A stretch of DNA of 64,000 bases from an uncultured Streptococcus sp. (GTDB lineage: Bacteria; Bacillota; Bacilli; Lactobacillales; Streptococcaceae). A program made the translations under genes and the position numbers. How positions within the stretch are numbered: position 1 is the first letter of the stretch; each line of letters starts with the position of its first letter. Shown one piece after another: positions 37,099 to 48,305 of the stretch. The stretch is from NCBI GenBank assembly GCA_934229725.1, contig CAKQDX010000003.1, positions 1 to 64,000 of the forward strand, in the 5' to 3' direction. The notes under the pieces are model-generated. The model did not search any database. It was not told the DNA's origin and saw nothing but the letters and a program-made list of their open reading frames with translations.

Positions 37099-37116
37099 AA
37101 ATAGGATATCCTATTT
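37099..37116. promoter_or_regulatory. Perfect 18-bp palindrome upstream of glgP
   Basis: AAATAGGATATCCTATTT is a perfect 18-bp palindrome 68 bp upstream of the glgP start codon. It has no T-run and could be a regulator-binding site. No matching regulator is known to me. Confidence 0.4.
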
Positions 37117-37494
37117 CGAGAGTTACCATAATTAATGGCACAGACGAAAGGGGAAATCTTTTTCTGATAAAACACCAGTCATAGACGGCAGAGAGGACTA
37201 AGATCACATTGCCCCTTTTAAAGGCTTTATTAGATAAGACCTAGCATCCCAATCACAAAGTAATATGAGGAGAATATCATCACTTATTTTTAGGAGAATA
37301 TCTCTTCGTATTCTAGTATGTTCAAGCAGACTACAGACTAGTTATGTAGATTATACCACAACACAGCAAATCCTTGTAGGTAAAAAAGCTGAACTTTCTG
37401 ATGAAGTTCTAGAACTTCATTCGTCTTTACAAGACCAGTAACAAATAATGCCCTGTTATGGTTAAAACATGAGTAATTTTTCTCATGACACGAA
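37117..37494. other. glgA-glgP intergenic region
   Basis: A gap without a supported gene. It contains a perfect 20-bp palindrome (37401-37420) and a CATGAG/CTCATG hairpin (37469-37486). A short reading frame on the minus strand (37338-37526) has no recognisable features and is disregarded. Confidence 0.4.
37401..37420. promoter_or_regulatory. Perfect 20-bp palindrome in the glgA-glgP region
   Basis: ATGAAGTTCTAGAACTTCAT equals its own reverse complement. It is either a protein-binding site or a short hairpin in the glgA transcript. It differs in sequence from the palindrome at 37099. Confidence 0.4.
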
Positions 37495-37523
37495 ATAACT
37501 TTTCTCAATTTGAGAAAAGTTAT
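37495..37523 (-). terminator. Stem-loop just after glgA
   Basis: ATAACTTTTCTCA pairs with TGAGAAAAGTTAT around a 3-base ATT loop, 8 bp past the glgA stop. The T-run after it is interrupted on the minus strand, so it may be a weak terminator or an RNA-stabilising stem. Confidence 0.5.
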
Positions 37524-37530
37524 CATCGTT

Positions 37531-38961
37531 TTAAACTAATTGCTTATATAAATCAACATATGCCAAGCTTGCAGTATCCCATGAGAAGTCACGAGTCATT
37601 GCATTATCTTGCAATTTTCTCCAAGCTTTAGGATCATCTTCATAAAGATCAAGCGCTTTTTCAAGGGTTTGTACCATCCAGTAACCAGAGAAGTTACCAA
37701 ATGAGAAACCTGTACCCTCACCAGTGACAGCGTTATATGGCTCAACCGTATCACGCAAGCCACCGACTTCGCTAACGACTGGCAAAGTACCGTAACGCAT
37801 AGACATCATTTGAGAAAGTCCACATGGTTCAAAAGCAGAAGGCATTAGGAAAATGTCACAGCCTGCATAAATTTGTTGTGCCAATTCAAGGTTAAATGTG
37901 ATATTGGCTGACATTTTTTGAGGATAAGCTTGTCCAAACCAAGAGAAAGAATGTTCATAATCGCCATAACCTGTTCCCAAAAGAACAACCTGAACATCAT
38001 GTTGCAAAATGTTATGCAATTCATTAACAACCAAGTCAAATCCTTTTTGGTCAGTCAAACGTGATACCATACCAATCAAAGGGACGTCTTTGCGCACTGG
38101 CAAACCAACACGTTCTTGAAGGGCAGCTTTATCTTTGGCCTTACCAGACAAATCTTTAACGGAAAAATGATAAGGAATATGAGTATCTGTTTCTGGGTCA
38201 AGGAGGTCTGTATCGATACCATTAACAATACCAGATAACTTACCTGATTCCATACGCATAATTTGGTCTAGGCCTTTACCAAATTCAGGTGTTTTAATTT
38301 CTTCTGCATATGATGGTGAAACAGTTGTTACACGATCAGCATAAAGCACAGCAGCCTTCATCCAGTTGAGACAGTTGTTCCAACGAAGTGTTCCATCTTC
38401 ATAACGTTCATAGCCCACGCCAAAAAGGTCGCCCAACATGCCACTATCAAATTGACCTTGGAATTCAATATTATGAATGGTAAAGACAGTCTTGATATTT
38501 TTATAGGCTTTAATCCAGTGGTATTTTTCCTTAAGCAAGAAAGGAATCATGGCTGTGTGGTAATCATGCACATGAAGAACATCTGGAATGAAGTCAATTT
38601 TTTCCATTAACTCCAAGGCAGCCAATTGGAAATAAGCAAAACGTTCGCCGTCATCCCATTCACCATAAACTGTTCCACGATTGAAGTATTGTTCGTTATC
38701 TACAAAGTAGAAGTCAACGCCTTCATGGGTGGTTTTCTTCATGCCAACATATTGCCAACGCCATCCCAATTTCGTGTAGAAGTAGCCCAAATCTTCCATT
38801 TGATCACCAAATTTTGCGGCAATCATATTGTAGTAAGGAAGGATAACGGCAACTTCATTTCCATCTTTAACTAATGATTTAGGAAGAGCACCGATTACAT
38901 CACCAAGACCACCTGTTTTAGCAAAAGGTGCACCTTCAGCTGCTACAAATAAAACTTTCAT
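37531..38961 (-). CDS. glgA: Glycogen synthase (ADP-glucose dependent)
   Basis: A 476-aa cytoplasmic GT5 glycosyltransferase that extends alpha-1,4 glucan using ADP-glucose. The N-terminal KTGGLGDV motif (residues 15-22) binds ADP-glucose. The C-terminal block [24 protein letters not shown], with its catalytic Glu, is intact, and the length is normal. Its start overlaps the glgD stop by 4 bp (ATGA), so the two genes are translationally coupled. Its substrate comes from GlgC/GlgD, and GlgB branches its product. Confidence 0.97.
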   Translation of the reverse strand: MKVLFVAAEGAPFAKTGGLGDVIGALPKSLVKDGNEVAVILPYYNMIAAKFGDQMEDLGYFYTKLGWRWQYVGMKKTTHEGVDFYFVDNEQYFNRGTVYGEWDDGERFAYFQLAALELMEKIDFIPDVLHVHDYHTAMIPFLLKEKYHWIKAYKNIKTVFTIHNIEFQGQFDSGMLGDLFGVGYERYEDGTLRWNNCLNWMKAAVLYADRVTTVSPSYAEEIKTPEFGKGLDQIMRMESGKLSGIVNGIDTDLLDPETDTHIPYHFSVKDLSGKAKDKAALQERVGLPVRKDVPLIGMVSRLTDQKGFDLVVNELHNILQHDVQVVLLGTGYGDYEHSFSWFGQAYPQKMSANITFNLELAQQIYAGCDIFLMPSAFEPCGLSQMMSMRYGTLPVVSEVGGLRDTVEPYNAVTGEGTGFSFGNFSGYWMVQTLEKALDLYEDDPKAWRKLQDNAMTRDFSWDTASLAYVDLYKQLV

Positions 38962-40094
38962 CGTACAATATCCTCTGTTACAACGCTTCCTTTTGTAATA
39001 ACAACAGGGTTGTTTTCAGTTCCTCGAATGGTTACACCATCAGCAACTGTTACGCCTTTATCAATGATAGCGTAATCAACGGTTGCATTTTTACCAATTT
39101 CAACACGAGGGAAAACAACAGAGTGCGTCACACTAGAACCTTCTTGCAAGTCTACATTACGAGACACTACTGAATCTTCAACATGACCACGTACAATAGA
39201 ACCAGATGCAAACTGAGCACGTTTAACATCAGAACTATTTGAGTAGTAAGTTGGCTCTTCGTTTTTCACTTTTGTATACACTTTTTGATTTGGAGCAAAG
39301 AGTGAATAGAATTTTTGAGTATCCAACATATCCAAGTTAGCGTCAAAGTAAGATTTAACAGAATGGATATTTGAAAGATAGCCAGTGTATTCATAAGCAA
39401 ATCCACGCTCTGCAGCTGCTAAGTCACGAAGGACATAACGTAGTTTACGAGGTTCTTCTTTAGCAGCTTCTTCTTCCAATTTTTCAATCAAGTAAGGAGT
39501 GTCAACGACAAAGATATCTGTTGACATGTTATAAATTTCTTGACCATTATCTTGGAAGAGTTCATGCGAAACAATCTTATCAGTTTCATCAATTTCAAAC
39601 ACGCTGTTAACTGATGAAATCTGTTCTTTAGGCAATTTCTTATAAACAACTGTAATTTTTTGATCAGTCGTATTATGAAGGTGGAAAACTTGATTAAGGT
39701 CAATGTTAACCAATACATCACTGTTAAGTGCTACAGTCTGATCTGATCCTGAACGTTTCAAATAAGTCAAAATTTGACGGTAATATTCATCATCAACAGT
39801 TGAGTTTTCAACAGGAGTATTGTAAATACCAAGGTAGTAGTGACTCAAGAGAGTAGACAAGCCCCACTCACGACCTGAACGAATATGGTCAAAAACTGAG
39901 CTAATATTTTCGTTTTGGAAGATACCAAAGACACTACGAATACCAGCATTAGCCAAATTAGAGAGAGGGAAGTCGATGAGGCGATATTTTCCACCAAATG
40001 GTAGGCTGGCGATAGGACGGTGTTCCGTCAAACCATCCATGTCATGATACCCTACGGTATTTCCTAGAATTGCTGAATATTTATCAATCTTCAT
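38958..40094 (-). CDS. glgD: GlgD subunit of glucose-1-phosphate adenylyltransferase
   Basis: A 378-aa paralogue of GlgC that pairs with it in Firmicutes, raising the activity of the ADP-glucose pyrophosphorylase complex. It has the nucleotidyltransferase-like start ([20 protein letters not shown], then [13 protein letters not shown]) but lacks the GGxGTRL motif seen in GlgC, as expected for a regulatory subunit. The C-terminal part has hexapeptide-like repeats ([16 protein letters not shown]) of a left-handed beta-helix. It overlaps glgC by 11 bp and glgA by 4 bp. Confidence 0.95.
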   Translation of the reverse strand: MKIDKYSAILGNTVGYHDMDGLTEHRPIASLPFGGKYRLIDFPLSNLANAGIRSVFGIFQNENISSVFDHIRSGREWGLSTLLSHYYLGIYNTPVENSTVDDEYYRQILTYLKRSGSDQTVALNSDVLVNIDLNQVFHLHNTTDQKITVVYKKLPKEQISSVNSVFEIDETDKIVSHELFQDNGQEIYNMSTDIFVVDTPYLIEKLEEEAAKEEPRKLRYVLRDLAAAERGFAYEYTGYLSNIHSVKSYFDANLDMLDTQKFYSLFAPNQKVYTKVKNEEPTYYSNSSDVKRAQFASGSIVRGHVEDSVVSRNVDLQEGSSVTHSVVFPRVEIGKNATVDYAIIDKGVTVADGVTIRGTENNPVVITKGSVVTEDIVR

Positions 40095-41226
40095 CTTTTG
40101 GTACCCCCACTACTTCATTGTATCCTACGACTTGCACTTCTTCTGTTCCGTCAATTTCAACGCCTTCAGAAATGTGTGCTCCTTCACCGATAATGGCACG
40201 TTTAATTTTTGCACCTTTAGCAATGACTGCACCACTCATGATTACTGAATCTTCAACCACAGCACCTTCACGAATTTGAGCGTTAGTTGAAAGGACAGAA
40301 TGTTTAACTGTTCCATCAACGATTGAGCCGTCGACTACAAGGGAATCCTCAACATGGGCATTTTCACCAAAGAAGTTTGGTGGAGCAATCATGTTACGTG
40401 AGTAAATCTTCCATTGGCGGTTACGGCTATCCAAAGCATTTTCTGGTGAAATGTATTCCATATTTGCTTCCCAAAGGGATTCGATAGTACCGACATCCTT
40501 CCAGTAACCTGAAAATTCATAAGCATAAACGCTTTCACCAGTTTCCAAGTAAGCAGGAATAACATGTTTACCAAAGTCTGACATTTCAATGCCACCTTTT
40601 TCTGCTGATACCAACATGTTACGAAGACGTTTCCAGTCAAAGATGTAAATACCCATTGATGCTTTAGTAGATTTTGGATGTTCTGGTTTTTCTTCAAATT
40701 CTACAATGCGATTATTTGCATCAGTATTCATGATACCAAAGCGACTTGCTTCTTTAAGTGGTACATCAAGTACAGCTACCGTAAGACTAGCATTATTATC
40801 CTTGTGTGACGCTAGCATTTCATCATAGTCCATCTTGTAGATATGGTCACCAGACAAGATAAGGACATACTCAGGATTGATACTGTCGATATAATCAATG
40901 TTTTGGTAGATGGCATGGCTAGTACCTTCAAACCAACGGTTTCCTTCACTTGCAGAATATGGTTGAAGAATTGAAACACCAGAATTTACACCATCCAAGC
41001 CCCAACTTGAACCATTACCAATATGGCTATTCAAAGCCAATGGTTGGTACTGAGTAATAACACCAACATTGTTAATGCCAGAGTTAGCACAGTTAGACAA
41101 ACCGAAGTCAATGATACGGTAGCGACCACCAAATTGTACCGCAGGTTTGGCAATGATTTGGGTCAATTTCCCAAGACGAGTTCCTTGCCCACCGGCAAGA
41201 ATCAAAGCCAACATTTCATTTTTCAT
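40084..41226 (-). CDS. glgC: Glucose-1-phosphate adenylyltransferase, catalytic subunit
   Basis: A 380-aa enzyme that makes ADP-glucose from ATP and glucose-1-phosphate, the committed step in glycogen synthesis. The pyrophosphorylase motif [12 protein letters not shown] is at residues 11-22. [15 protein letters not shown] follows, and GDHIYKMDY provides the metal-binding Asp. C-terminal hexapeptide repeats form a beta-helix. The length is standard. A GGAGG site precedes the ATG. A 170-bp gap with a stem-loop separates it from glgB. Confidence 0.97.
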   Translation of the reverse strand: MKNEMLALILAGGQGTRLGKLTQIIAKPAVQFGGRYRIIDFGLSNCANSGINNVGVITQYQPLALNSHIGNGSSWGLDGVNSGVSILQPYSASEGNRWFEGTSHAIYQNIDYIDSINPEYVLILSGDHIYKMDYDEMLASHKDNNASLTVAVLDVPLKEASRFGIMNTDANNRIVEFEEKPEHPKSTKASMGIYIFDWKRLRNMLVSAEKGGIEMSDFGKHVIPAYLETGESVYAYEFSGYWKDVGTIESLWEANMEYISPENALDSRNRQWKIYSRNMIAPPNFFGENAHVEDSLVVDGSIVDGTVKHSVLSTNAQIREGAVVEDSVIMSGAVIAKGAKIKRAIIGEGAHISEGVEIDGTEEVQVVGYNEVVGVPKDED

Positions 41227-41261
41227 GTAAATTCCTCCAATTAGTTTTAGCCTCTAATCGT

Positions 41262-41314
41262 GTGAAGAGAAAGACGGTGATGGATAAAATTCCTTATTAC
41301 CGTTTTTCTTTCAC
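41262..41314 (-). other. Long stem-loop between glgB and glgC
   Basis: GTGAAGAGAAAGACGGT (41262-41278) pairs with ACCGTTTTTCTTTCAC (41299-41314) with one bulged A and two G-U pairs. The loop is about 20 nt. There is no T-run on the minus strand, so an RNA processing or stability role within the operon transcript is more likely than termination. Confidence 0.55.
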
Positions 41315-41396
41315 GAAGTTGAGTATGACAAATTATAAATTTAAAGCTATTGTTACGTTCCACGATAATAGCAAAACTAAAGCCTTACTAAAAGTC

Positions 41397-43271
41397 TTAT
41401 TTTAGACGACGTTTCACACGCCAGATACTTGCACCAAGTGCTGGCAAAGTGAAGGTAAGGGTATTTTCATAATCCTTCCACTTAGATTTTTGCGTCTTCG
41501 TATTAGGATTTCCTTCCTTCCAAACACCACCAAATTCTTCCATTTCAGTATTAAGAACTTCTTGGTAGATACCTGCTACTGGTAATCCAATGGTGAAGTT
41601 TCGACGTTCTACTGGTGCCAAGTTGAAGACACATACCAAGAACTCACCCTTTTCACTCCAACGAATGAATGACAGAACACTTTCAGCACGGTTATCCGCA
41701 TCAATGATTTCCAAACCGCTGTACGAATCATCTATCTGCCACAATGCTCGATGGTCTTTATAGAAACCATTAGCAAAGCTAGTAAATTTTTGCATTTGTT
41801 GGTTCATTTTATCTTCAAGGTTGACCCATTCCAATTGGTAGTCATACTTCCATTCTAGGAATTGGCCAAATTCAGAACCCATGAACAACAACTTTTTACC
41901 TGGGTGGCAAAGCTGATAAGTATAGAGATTACGTAGACCAGCAAATTGATTGTAGCGATCGCCCCACATCTTATGCATCATACTCTTTTTACCGTGTACT
42001 ACTTCGTCATGTGAGAATGGTAAGACATAATGCTCATTGAAACAGTACATGAAGCTGAAGGTCATCAGATTGAAATCATACTGACGATAAACCGGATCTT
42101 CTTCGTAGAACTTAAGAATATCATTCATCCAACCCATGTTCCATTTGAAGTCGAAGCCTAGACCACCTTCTTCAATAGGCTGAGTAATTGGTGTTGCTGC
42201 CGTTGATTCTTCAGCAATCATCATAACACCTGGATGACGTTCTTTAACGACTCGGTTTAATTTTTGTAGGAAGCCATAGCCTTCTAAGTTTCGATTTCCA
42301 CCTTCCCTATTTGGTAGCCATGGACCTTCATCGTAGTCCAAATAGAGCATATTAGATACAGCATCTACACGGATACCATCGATATGATAATTTTCAATCC
42401 AATAAAGTGCACTTGAGATAAGGAAAGACTGTACTTGATTTTTTCCTAAATCAAAATTCAAGGCTCCCCAACGATAATTATGGGCACGGTCATGGTCTTG
42501 ATACTCAAATGTTGGCGTTCCATCAAAGTATGCCAAGGCATCATCGTTTTGAGTGAAATGCCCTGGAACCCAGTCTACCAGAACACCAATGTTATTTTGG
42601 TGACAAGCTTCAACGAAGTCTTGGAATTCTTCTGGTGTACCGTAGGTGTGTTCAAATGCGAAATACCCCATCAGTTGATACCCCCAACTCATCCCTAGAG
42701 GGTGAGCCATCAAAGGAAGAAACTCAACATGTGTGTATTTCATCTCAACCAAGTATGGAATCAACTCTTCTTTGAGTTCTTTAAAGGTGTATGGTTGACC
42801 GTCTTCTTTTAGCTTCCAAGAAGAGGCGTGAACTTCATAAATATTAACGGGACGTTTTTGAAAACCTAAACGCTTACGACGGCCCATCCAAAGACCATCT
42901 TTCCATTTTTTGTCAACTTTTTTACGAATCACAGCCCCTGTTCCTGGTCGAGGTTCCAAGTAAGTGGCAAACGGATCCATTTTTTCGACCACTTGACCAC
43001 CCTTGCGCTTAACCAAAAACTTATAAAGCTGACCTTCTTCTGGGAGGTCTGACGTTACCTCCCAAACACCGATATGATTTTTAACCATGTCTAAGGGTTC
43101 GTCAAACCATCCTGTAAAGTCACCAATCACCTGAACATTTTCAGCATGGGGTGCCCAGACACGGAAAACATAGCCCTCTTCACTACCATCTATCTCATGT
43201 GAACCTAGATAATTTTGTAAATGGAAATTCTCACCTATTCCAAATGTATACATAGCTTCATCATGTTTCAT
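41397..43271 (-). CDS. glgB: 1,4-alpha-glucan branching enzyme
   Basis: A 624-aa GH13 enzyme that makes alpha-1,6 branches in glycogen. An N-terminal CBM48-like domain ([21 protein letters not shown]) precedes the catalytic barrel. The catalytic residues are visible in [12 protein letters not shown] (Asp nucleophile), MIAEEST (Glu) and [12 protein letters not shown] (Asp). A C-terminal beta domain follows. A GGAGAG site precedes the ATG. It is the first gene after a consensus promoter with a cre site, and starts the glgB-C-D-A operon. Confidence 0.97.
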   Translation of the reverse strand: MKHDEAMYTFGIGENFHLQNYLGSHEIDGSEEGYVFRVWAPHAENVQVIGDFTGWFDEPLDMVKNHIGVWEVTSDLPEEGQLYKFLVKRKGGQVVEKMDPFATYLEPRPGTGAVIRKKVDKKWKDGLWMGRRKRLGFQKRPVNIYEVHASSWKLKEDGQPYTFKELKEELIPYLVEMKYTHVEFLPLMAHPLGMSWGYQLMGYFAFEHTYGTPEEFQDFVEACHQNNIGVLVDWVPGHFTQNDDALAYFDGTPTFEYQDHDRAHNYRWGALNFDLGKNQVQSFLISSALYWIENYHIDGIRVDAVSNMLYLDYDEGPWLPNREGGNRNLEGYGFLQKLNRVVKERHPGVMMIAEESTAATPITQPIEEGGLGFDFKWNMGWMNDILKFYEEDPVYRQYDFNLMTFSFMYCFNEHYVLPFSHDEVVHGKKSMMHKMWGDRYNQFAGLRNLYTYQLCHPGKKLLFMGSEFGQFLEWKYDYQLEWVNLEDKMNQQMQKFTSFANGFYKDHRALWQIDDSYSGLEIIDADNRAESVLSFIRWSEKGEFLVCVFNLAPVERRNFTIGLPVAGIYQEVLNTEMEEFGGVWKEGNPNTKTQKSKWKDYENTLTFTLPALGASIWRVKRRLK

Positions 43272-43350
43272 ATCATCTCTCCTTTCTGAAAATTGAGAAT
43301 TCTACTACACTAAAACTTTTCTAGATAATGCGTGAGCTATCAAAGCCTCT

Positions 43351-43366
43351 ATGTAAGCGTTTACTA
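43351..43366 (+). promoter_or_regulatory. CcpA-type cre site at the glgB promoter
   Basis: ATGTAAGCGTTTACTA matches the cre consensus WTGNAANCGNWNNCWW. It lies just downstream of the -10 of the minus-strand glgB promoter, over the likely transcription start. A CcpA complex bound there would block transcription, tying glycogen synthesis to sugar supply. Confidence 0.7.
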
Positions 43367-43367
43367 A

Positions 43368-43396
43368 ATTATATCATATTTTCTATGCTCTGTCAG
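43368..43396 (-). promoter_or_regulatory. Promoter of the glgBCDA operon
   Basis: On the minus strand CTGACA (43391-43396), a 17-bp spacer and TATAAT (43368-43373) are present. The -35 overlaps the stop codon of pulA, so glgB can be driven separately from pulA. Confidence 0.75.
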
Positions 43397-45588
43397 AAAA
43401 TATCTAAACTTTTTTTCACATTGTTAAAAACAAATGCTTTATTTAGATGACCAGAAACATGTAATTCCACAATACCTGAGTCATACTCTGCTTTAAATAC
43501 AAAAAGGTTATCATAAATTTCTGCGAAACTACGGTATGAAAATTCAGGACTTGTTTTTTTTCTTTCAATCAACTTAGCAACCTTGGCAATCAAAGATTTT
43601 TTAAGCGTAACTTGGTTCCAGTCCACCTGATTAACTTCATCTGGCGCATTATAGCTGTTCATAGCACGTTGTTCATCTTCATTAGTAATGGCACCATCAG
43701 GACCAGTTCCCACCATCTTGGTACGTTGAAACTCCTGACCAAGTTGCATGAAGCACATCCCCTGCATGCTCAGATTTAAAGCATTCGCTAAGTAAATACG
43801 ATTTTCAATGTCTTCTTCAGAATCTTCAGGGTGTAAGTGATGCATGAGATCGTTAAGATTGTAATTATCATGAGCCTCAATATAATTTAAGACTTGTCCT
43901 GGCATCAAGTAATTGACAAAACCACGACTTCCCAAGAGACTCTTAGCAATTTTATCTTCTGTTGGAGCACCTGAAACAAAACCTTTACTGATATGACCAT
44001 AGACTTCTGCCCCCTTAACGGCATCACGTGAATTGTCGTTGAAGAAACCTATACGAGGAAGGAGGGCTGCATTATCCTTCTTAGCCTTTTGTTCACTGGC
44101 CAAGCCTATTCCCATATCCCATCCTTCACCATAGAGTAAAATACGGGAATCAATGGCATCCATGGCTGAGCGGATAGCATTCATTGTTTCAACATCATGC
44201 AATCCCATGAGGTCAAAACGAAAACCATCAACGCCAAATTCTTCAACCCAGTAAGTCAAGGAATCAATCATATACTTACGGAACATTTCCTTGTCACTCG
44301 CTGTTTCATTTCCACAACCAGAACCATCTTGAAACGAACCATTGTCATGCATACGGTAATAATAAGCCGGTACAGACAATTGGAAGGGTGAACTGTAAGA
44401 AGAGTAGGTGTGGTTATAAACAACGTCCATAATAACCCCAATACCTGCCTTATGATAAGCCTGAATCATGTTCTTCAGTTCCAAGATAGGGGCTAAAGGA
44501 TTCTTTTGATCAGCGGCAAACTGGCGATCGGGAACGTTATAGTTTTCAGGATCGTATCCCCAGTTGTAAAGGATATTCCCCTTTTCATCATAAGTCTTAT
44601 GGTGGTCAAAAACAGGTTGCAATTGTATGTAATTGTATCCCATGCCCTTGATGTAATCGAATCCAGTCACATCACCATGAGTATTCTTTGTTCCCTCTTG
44701 ACAAGCACCAAGGTAGGTTCCTCTGTATTCTTCTTTAACTCCTGACGTCTTTGACTTAGAGAAGTCACGGATATGCATTTCACAAATGACTGCAGAACAA
44801 GGATTCTTTGTTCGCCAGTGGGCATTGGCTTTTGTGACTTTTTGATAGCCTTTTGGAATCATTCGTTCTGGATTGACGACCAGACTCTTTTTGTTATCTA
44901 AGCTAAGGGCAAGGCTATAAGGATCCCGTGTATCTTGGTAGAAGCTTTCTTCATGATACACACGATATTGGTAGGCCACTCCATCTAAGTTTTGTTTGAT
45001 TTTAGCTGTCCACACACCTTGATTATTTAACTGATGGTGGTCCTTGTTGATACTTGTCCCTCTTTTCATTTTTATGATGCGTGGACGTTTTCCATCTTTT
45101 CTATAGATGAGCACCTGAACACGATGTGCCAAAGGTGCCCACAAACGGAATTCTGTTTCTTTGGCATGGTATTTGTGACCTAACCAGCCTTGAAAGCCCC
45201 ATTTTTGGTCGAATTCTTTCTTACGAATGGCCATGTCAAAGGCATGATGGTCACGCTCAGTAAAGCAACTGCTAGTCAAAGCAGCTGGCTTTGAATAGTA
45301 AACTTCAGGATCTCCCTCTACTAACCAAATCTCATTGGGAGCATCCCCCAAAAAACGACGAATATGATAATCATGTGTTTGACTAGACCAGTTCCCGCTT
45401 TTTACTAACAAATTTACAGAATCAATAAAACGGGACGCTGGAAATGAGACTTCTCCAATCAAGCCAAAGTCATCTTGATCTGAAAAAAAAGCATCCTTTC
45501 CCCAGTAGCCGTCTAGCCACCTCCACATGCTATATTTTGAATATTCACCGTGCATACTGTGAAAATGAACGATTACCCTGTTGTCCAT
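43393..45588 (-). CDS. pulA: Type I pullulanase (glycogen debranching)
   Basis: A 731-aa GH13 enzyme that cuts alpha-1,6 branches in pullulan, glycogen or limit dextrins. The start chosen is the ATG at 45588 (protein begins MDNRVIVHFH), preceded by AAGGAGA; in-frame codons further upstream overlap the promoter. A CBM48-like domain precedes the barrel. The type I signature YNWGYDPENYNVP is present, as are DGFRFDLMGLHD (Asp nucleophile), LYGEGWD (Glu) and EAHDNYNL (Asp). There is no signal peptide, so it acts in the cytoplasm on stored glycogen or imported maltodextrin. It is upstream of glgB and works with GlgP in breakdown. Confidence 0.95.
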   Translation of the reverse strand: MDNRVIVHFHSMHGEYSKYSMWRWLDGYWGKDAFFSDQDDFGLIGEVSFPASRFIDSVNLLVKSGNWSSQTHDYHIRRFLGDAPNEIWLVEGDPEVYYSKPAALTSSCFTERDHHAFDMAIRKKEFDQKWGFQGWLGHKYHAKETEFRLWAPLAHRVQVLIYRKDGKRPRIIKMKRGTSINKDHHQLNNQGVWTAKIKQNLDGVAYQYRVYHEESFYQDTRDPYSLALSLDNKKSLVVNPERMIPKGYQKVTKANAHWRTKNPCSAVICEMHIRDFSKSKTSGVKEEYRGTYLGACQEGTKNTHGDVTGFDYIKGMGYNYIQLQPVFDHHKTYDEKGNILYNWGYDPENYNVPDRQFAADQKNPLAPILELKNMIQAYHKAGIGVIMDVVYNHTYSSYSSPFQLSVPAYYYRMHDNGSFQDGSGCGNETASDKEMFRKYMIDSLTYWVEEFGVDGFRFDLMGLHDVETMNAIRSAMDAIDSRILLYGEGWDMGIGLASEQKAKKDNAALLPRIGFFNDNSRDAVKGAEVYGHISKGFVSGAPTEDKIAKSLLGSRGFVNYLMPGQVLNYIEAHDNYNLNDLMHHLHPEDSEEDIENRIYLANALNLSMQGMCFMQLGQEFQRTKMVGTGPDGAITNEDEQRAMNSYNAPDEVNQVDWNQVTLKKSLIAKVAKLIERKKTSPEFSYRSFAEIYDNLFVFKAEYDSGIVELHVSGHLNKAFVFNNVKKSLDIF

Positions 45589-45624
45589 TTTTTCTCCTTT
45601 TCTATCTATGTAATACATACACTC

Positions 45625-45665
45625 ATTATAACACAAAATAAAGGTGAATTTGAAAGCGTTTTTTT
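45625..45665 (-). promoter_or_regulatory. pulA promoter with a partial cre-like site
   Basis: On the minus strand an extended -10 TGTTATAAT (core 45625-45630) is present, with a weak -35 TTCAAA at 45649-45654. TTGAAAGCGTTTTTTT (45650-45665), read on the plus strand, matches the left half of the cre consensus and overlaps the -35, but lacks the right-hand C. CcpA control of pulA is therefore possible, but weaker than for glgB. Confidence 0.5.
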
Positions 45666-45698
45666 CTAAAGTAAGAACTATTCTCCCTACCAATCAAA

Positions 45699-45748
45699 AA
45701 AGGATATGAGAAATCCACTACTAAATGCAGTTATTTCTCATATCCTTT
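45699..45748. terminator. Terminator between pulA and ftsK
   Basis: AAAGGATATGAGAAAT (45699-45714) pairs with ATTTCTCATATCCTTT (45733-45748) over 16 bp, with flanking A- and T-rich tracts. It ends the ftsK transcript on the minus strand. Confidence 0.85.
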
Positions 45749-45791
45749 GTTTATTTTTAGACTATTGTAGGCTAGAGGCCAATTTAAATCA

Positions 45792-48206
45792 TTATTCTTG
45801 AGTCATCAAAACCTTACGAGGTTTGGTACCTTCAGCTGGTCCGATAACACCTGCTTCTTCCAATTCTTCCATCAAACGAGTGGCACGGTTGAAACCAACT
45901 GATAGACGACGCTGAATCATGGAAGCACTTGCTTTTTGCGTTTCCAATACCAGAGCCTTGGCTTCCTCAAAAAGCGGGTCCCCTTCTGAGCTACCACCAT
46001 TGGCAGATGAAGCTCCTCCAAAATCATTTTCAGAAACGTCACCAGGGTCGAAACTTTCGTCATAGTCAGCTGAGGCCTGATTCTTGATAAAGGTCACAAT
46101 GCGTTCCACATCATCATCAGAAATGAAAGAGCCTTGCAAACGAACGGGATGATTTTCATCAATCGGTTTGAAAAGCATGTCCCCACGTCCAAGTAATTTT
46201 TCTGCTCCATTTTCATCCAAAATGGTACGACTATCTGTTCCCGAAGATACGGCAAAGGCCACACGAGATGGCACATTGGCCTTAATCAAGCCAGAGATAA
46301 CATCAACTGATGGACGTTGGGTAGCAAGAATCATGTGGATACCTGCTGCACGCGCCTTTTGCCCCAGACGGATGATAGCATCTTCCACTTCCTTGCTGGC
46401 CACCATCATCAAGTCAGCTAACTCATCGACAATAACAACAATCAAAGGCAAGGGAATCTGTTTCTCTTGCGATTGGGCATTCCAGTCTTCCACCTTGGCA
46501 TTGTAGCCGGAGATGTTACGTACACCAAACTTACTAAAGAGTTCGTAACGATTTTCCATCTCATCCACCACTTTTTGAAGGGCCTTGGCAGCCTTACGTG
46601 GATTGGTCACCACAGGGATGAGAAGATGGGGAATATCGTTGTAAACAGAGAGCTCAACCATCTTAGGATCGACCATGAGGAACTTAACCTGATCTGGACG
46701 AGCCTTCATCAGAATACTTGAGATGATGCCGTTAACCGCAACTGATTTACCAGAACCCGTAGATCCAGCAACTAGTAAGTGAGGCATGCGAGCTAAATCA
46801 AAGCTACGAGCTGAACCGTCAACCGCCTTACCAAGTGGAACTTCCAAGAGTTTATTAGGATCTGTCTTAGCCTGTTCCCATAGCTCACGGAAAGACACCG
46901 TCGCAATCTCAGAGTTAGGAACTTCGATACCAACCAAAGATTTTCCAGGAATAGGCGCCTCAATACGGACATCTTTTGCAGCAAGAGCCAAAGCCAAGTC
47001 ATCCGCTAGATTGGAAATACGATTGACCCGAACCCCAACAGCAGGTTTGACCTCGTACTTGGTCACAGATGGCCCAATTTCGGCACGCTCAACCTTGACA
47101 TCAATATTGAAACTCTTAAAGGTATCCTCAAGGATACGTATGTTCCTACGAACAATGTTTTTCTCTTTAGACTGACTTTTAGGTTTGTCTGGTGCAAAAA
47201 GATCGATAGTAGGGAGTTTGTACTGCAAGAGCTCCTTGGGTGTAAAATCTACCTCAACAGGTGCATCATCTCCCTCAACCACCATAGATGGTGGAAACTC
47301 TTCCATTGGTAAGTCCTCTGGATAAGGAGGAAAGTTTGCTTGGAAATCCTCATAATCCTCTGGAGGAAGATCGTCATCGTAGGCCTCAGAGGCGTAATCA
47401 CTGATTTCTGGTTCGGGAGAATAAATCTCAGCTTCTTGCGGTAATTCCTCTGCTTCGTTCTCTAAAATTTCGCCAGTCTCTTCATCAACGGTCAAGTCAG
47501 CCAGACGTTCTTCCTCTGCACGTTCTTGCGCTTCACGCTCTTTCTGGGCCTGGCGCTCTGCCTTCTTCTCCTGCCGTTGAGCTGTTCGTTCCAAACGCTT
47601 TTCAGCACCTCGTTGCCATACTGCTTTAGCATAATCCATGACATCCAAAACATCCCAGGGACTCATAATAAAAGCACCCAAGAGAATGAACAAGCCACCA
47701 ATCATGAAACTACCAAGATTTGAAAAGAGAAAGTAACTAGGCTTATACAAGAGAGCACCTAACAAACCTCCCCCTGTGAAGCGAGCTACCTGCACACTCA
47801 CAAATTCCCCAAAAAGCAAATCCATCGTTCCAGGGAAAATATCTAGACCATCCATACGATCTAAAGTAAAGAGATAAGCATGAAACTCTATCAAGAGGCC
47901 TACAAAGACCATCCAAAATCCCGTCACATAGTTGCTATGCTTACGCAACCATTTAAATCCAAAAAGATAGACATAGATGGCAAAAATCAATGGATAAGCC
48001 AGACTGCCTACAAACACACGAAAGAAATTGTAGAGTGTTATCCCAAAGAAACCCAATCGAAAGACTGGGAAAATTAAGACAAAGGCAAAAAAGAAGGTCC
48101 ATAGCATTCGCTTAATCGCCTTCTGTCTGTCTAATTCTGCTTTTGTGGGCCGCTTCTTACTGCTCTTAGAAGCCGTCCCCTTTTTCGTTTTTTTCGTTCT
48201 AGCCAT
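45792..48206 (-). CDS. ftsK: DNA translocase FtsK/SpoIIIE
   Basis: An 804-aa septum-located DNA pump that clears chromosomes from the closing division site and helps resolve dimers. A Lys-rich N-terminus is followed by several membrane helices up to about residue 195. An acidic, Gln/Glu-rich linker (about 205-320) comes next. The motor domain carries Walker [10 protein letters not shown], Walker [12 protein letters not shown] and ATQRPSVD. The C-terminal gamma winged helix ([24 protein letters not shown]) reads DNA polarity signals. A TATAAT with an upstream TG lies just before the start. It has its own terminator, so it is probably monocistronic. Confidence 0.96.
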   Translation of the reverse strand: MARTKKTKKGTASKSSKKRPTKAELDRQKAIKRMLWTFFFAFVLIFPVFRLGFFGITLYNFFRVFVGSLAYPLIFAIYVYLFGFKWLRKHSNYVTGFWMVFVGLLIEFHAYLFTLDRMDGLDIFPGTMDLLFGEFVSVQVARFTGGGLLGALLYKPSYFLFSNLGSFMIGGLFILLGAFIMSPWDVLDVMDYAKAVWQRGAEKRLERTAQRQEKKAERQAQKEREAQERAEEERLADLTVDEETGEILENEAEELPQEAEIYSPEPEISDYASEAYDDDLPPEDYEDFQANFPPYPEDLPMEEFPPSMVVEGDDAPVEVDFTPKELLQYKLPTIDLFAPDKPKSQSKEKNIVRRNIRILEDTFKSFNIDVKVERAEIGPSVTKYEVKPAVGVRVNRISNLADDLALALAAKDVRIEAPIPGKSLVGIEVPNSEIATVSFRELWEQAKTDPNKLLEVPLGKAVDGSARSFDLARMPHLLVAGSTGSGKSVAVNGIISSILMKARPDQVKFLMVDPKMVELSVYNDIPHLLIPVVTNPRKAAKALQKVVDEMENRYELFSKFGVRNISGYNAKVEDWNAQSQEKQIPLPLIVVIVDELADLMMVASKEVEDAIIRLGQKARAAGIHMILATQRPSVDVISGLIKANVPSRVAFAVSSGTDSRTILDENGAEKLLGRGDMLFKPIDENHPVRLQGSFISDDDVERIVTFIKNQASADYDESFDPGDVSENDFGGASSANGGSSEGDPLFEEAKALVLETQKASASMIQRRLSVGFNRATRLMEELEEAGVIGPAEGTKPRKVLMTQE

Positions 48207-48238
48207 AGCTGTATTATACCACGTTTTTAAACATGAAA

Positions 48239-48259
48239 AAAGAGAGACAAGTCTCTCTT
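48239..48259 (-). terminator. Terminator after the ferredoxin-NADP reductase gene
   Basis: AAGAGAGAC/GTCTCTCTT with a 2-base loop is followed by TTTTTT on the minus strand. It ends the rimM-trmD-reductase transcript, just before the ftsK promoter. Confidence 0.8.
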
Positions 48260-48305
48260 GATCTTGAAAGCAAAGTCTTCTTTTGAGACTTTCCTTCTTT
48301 TAAAA

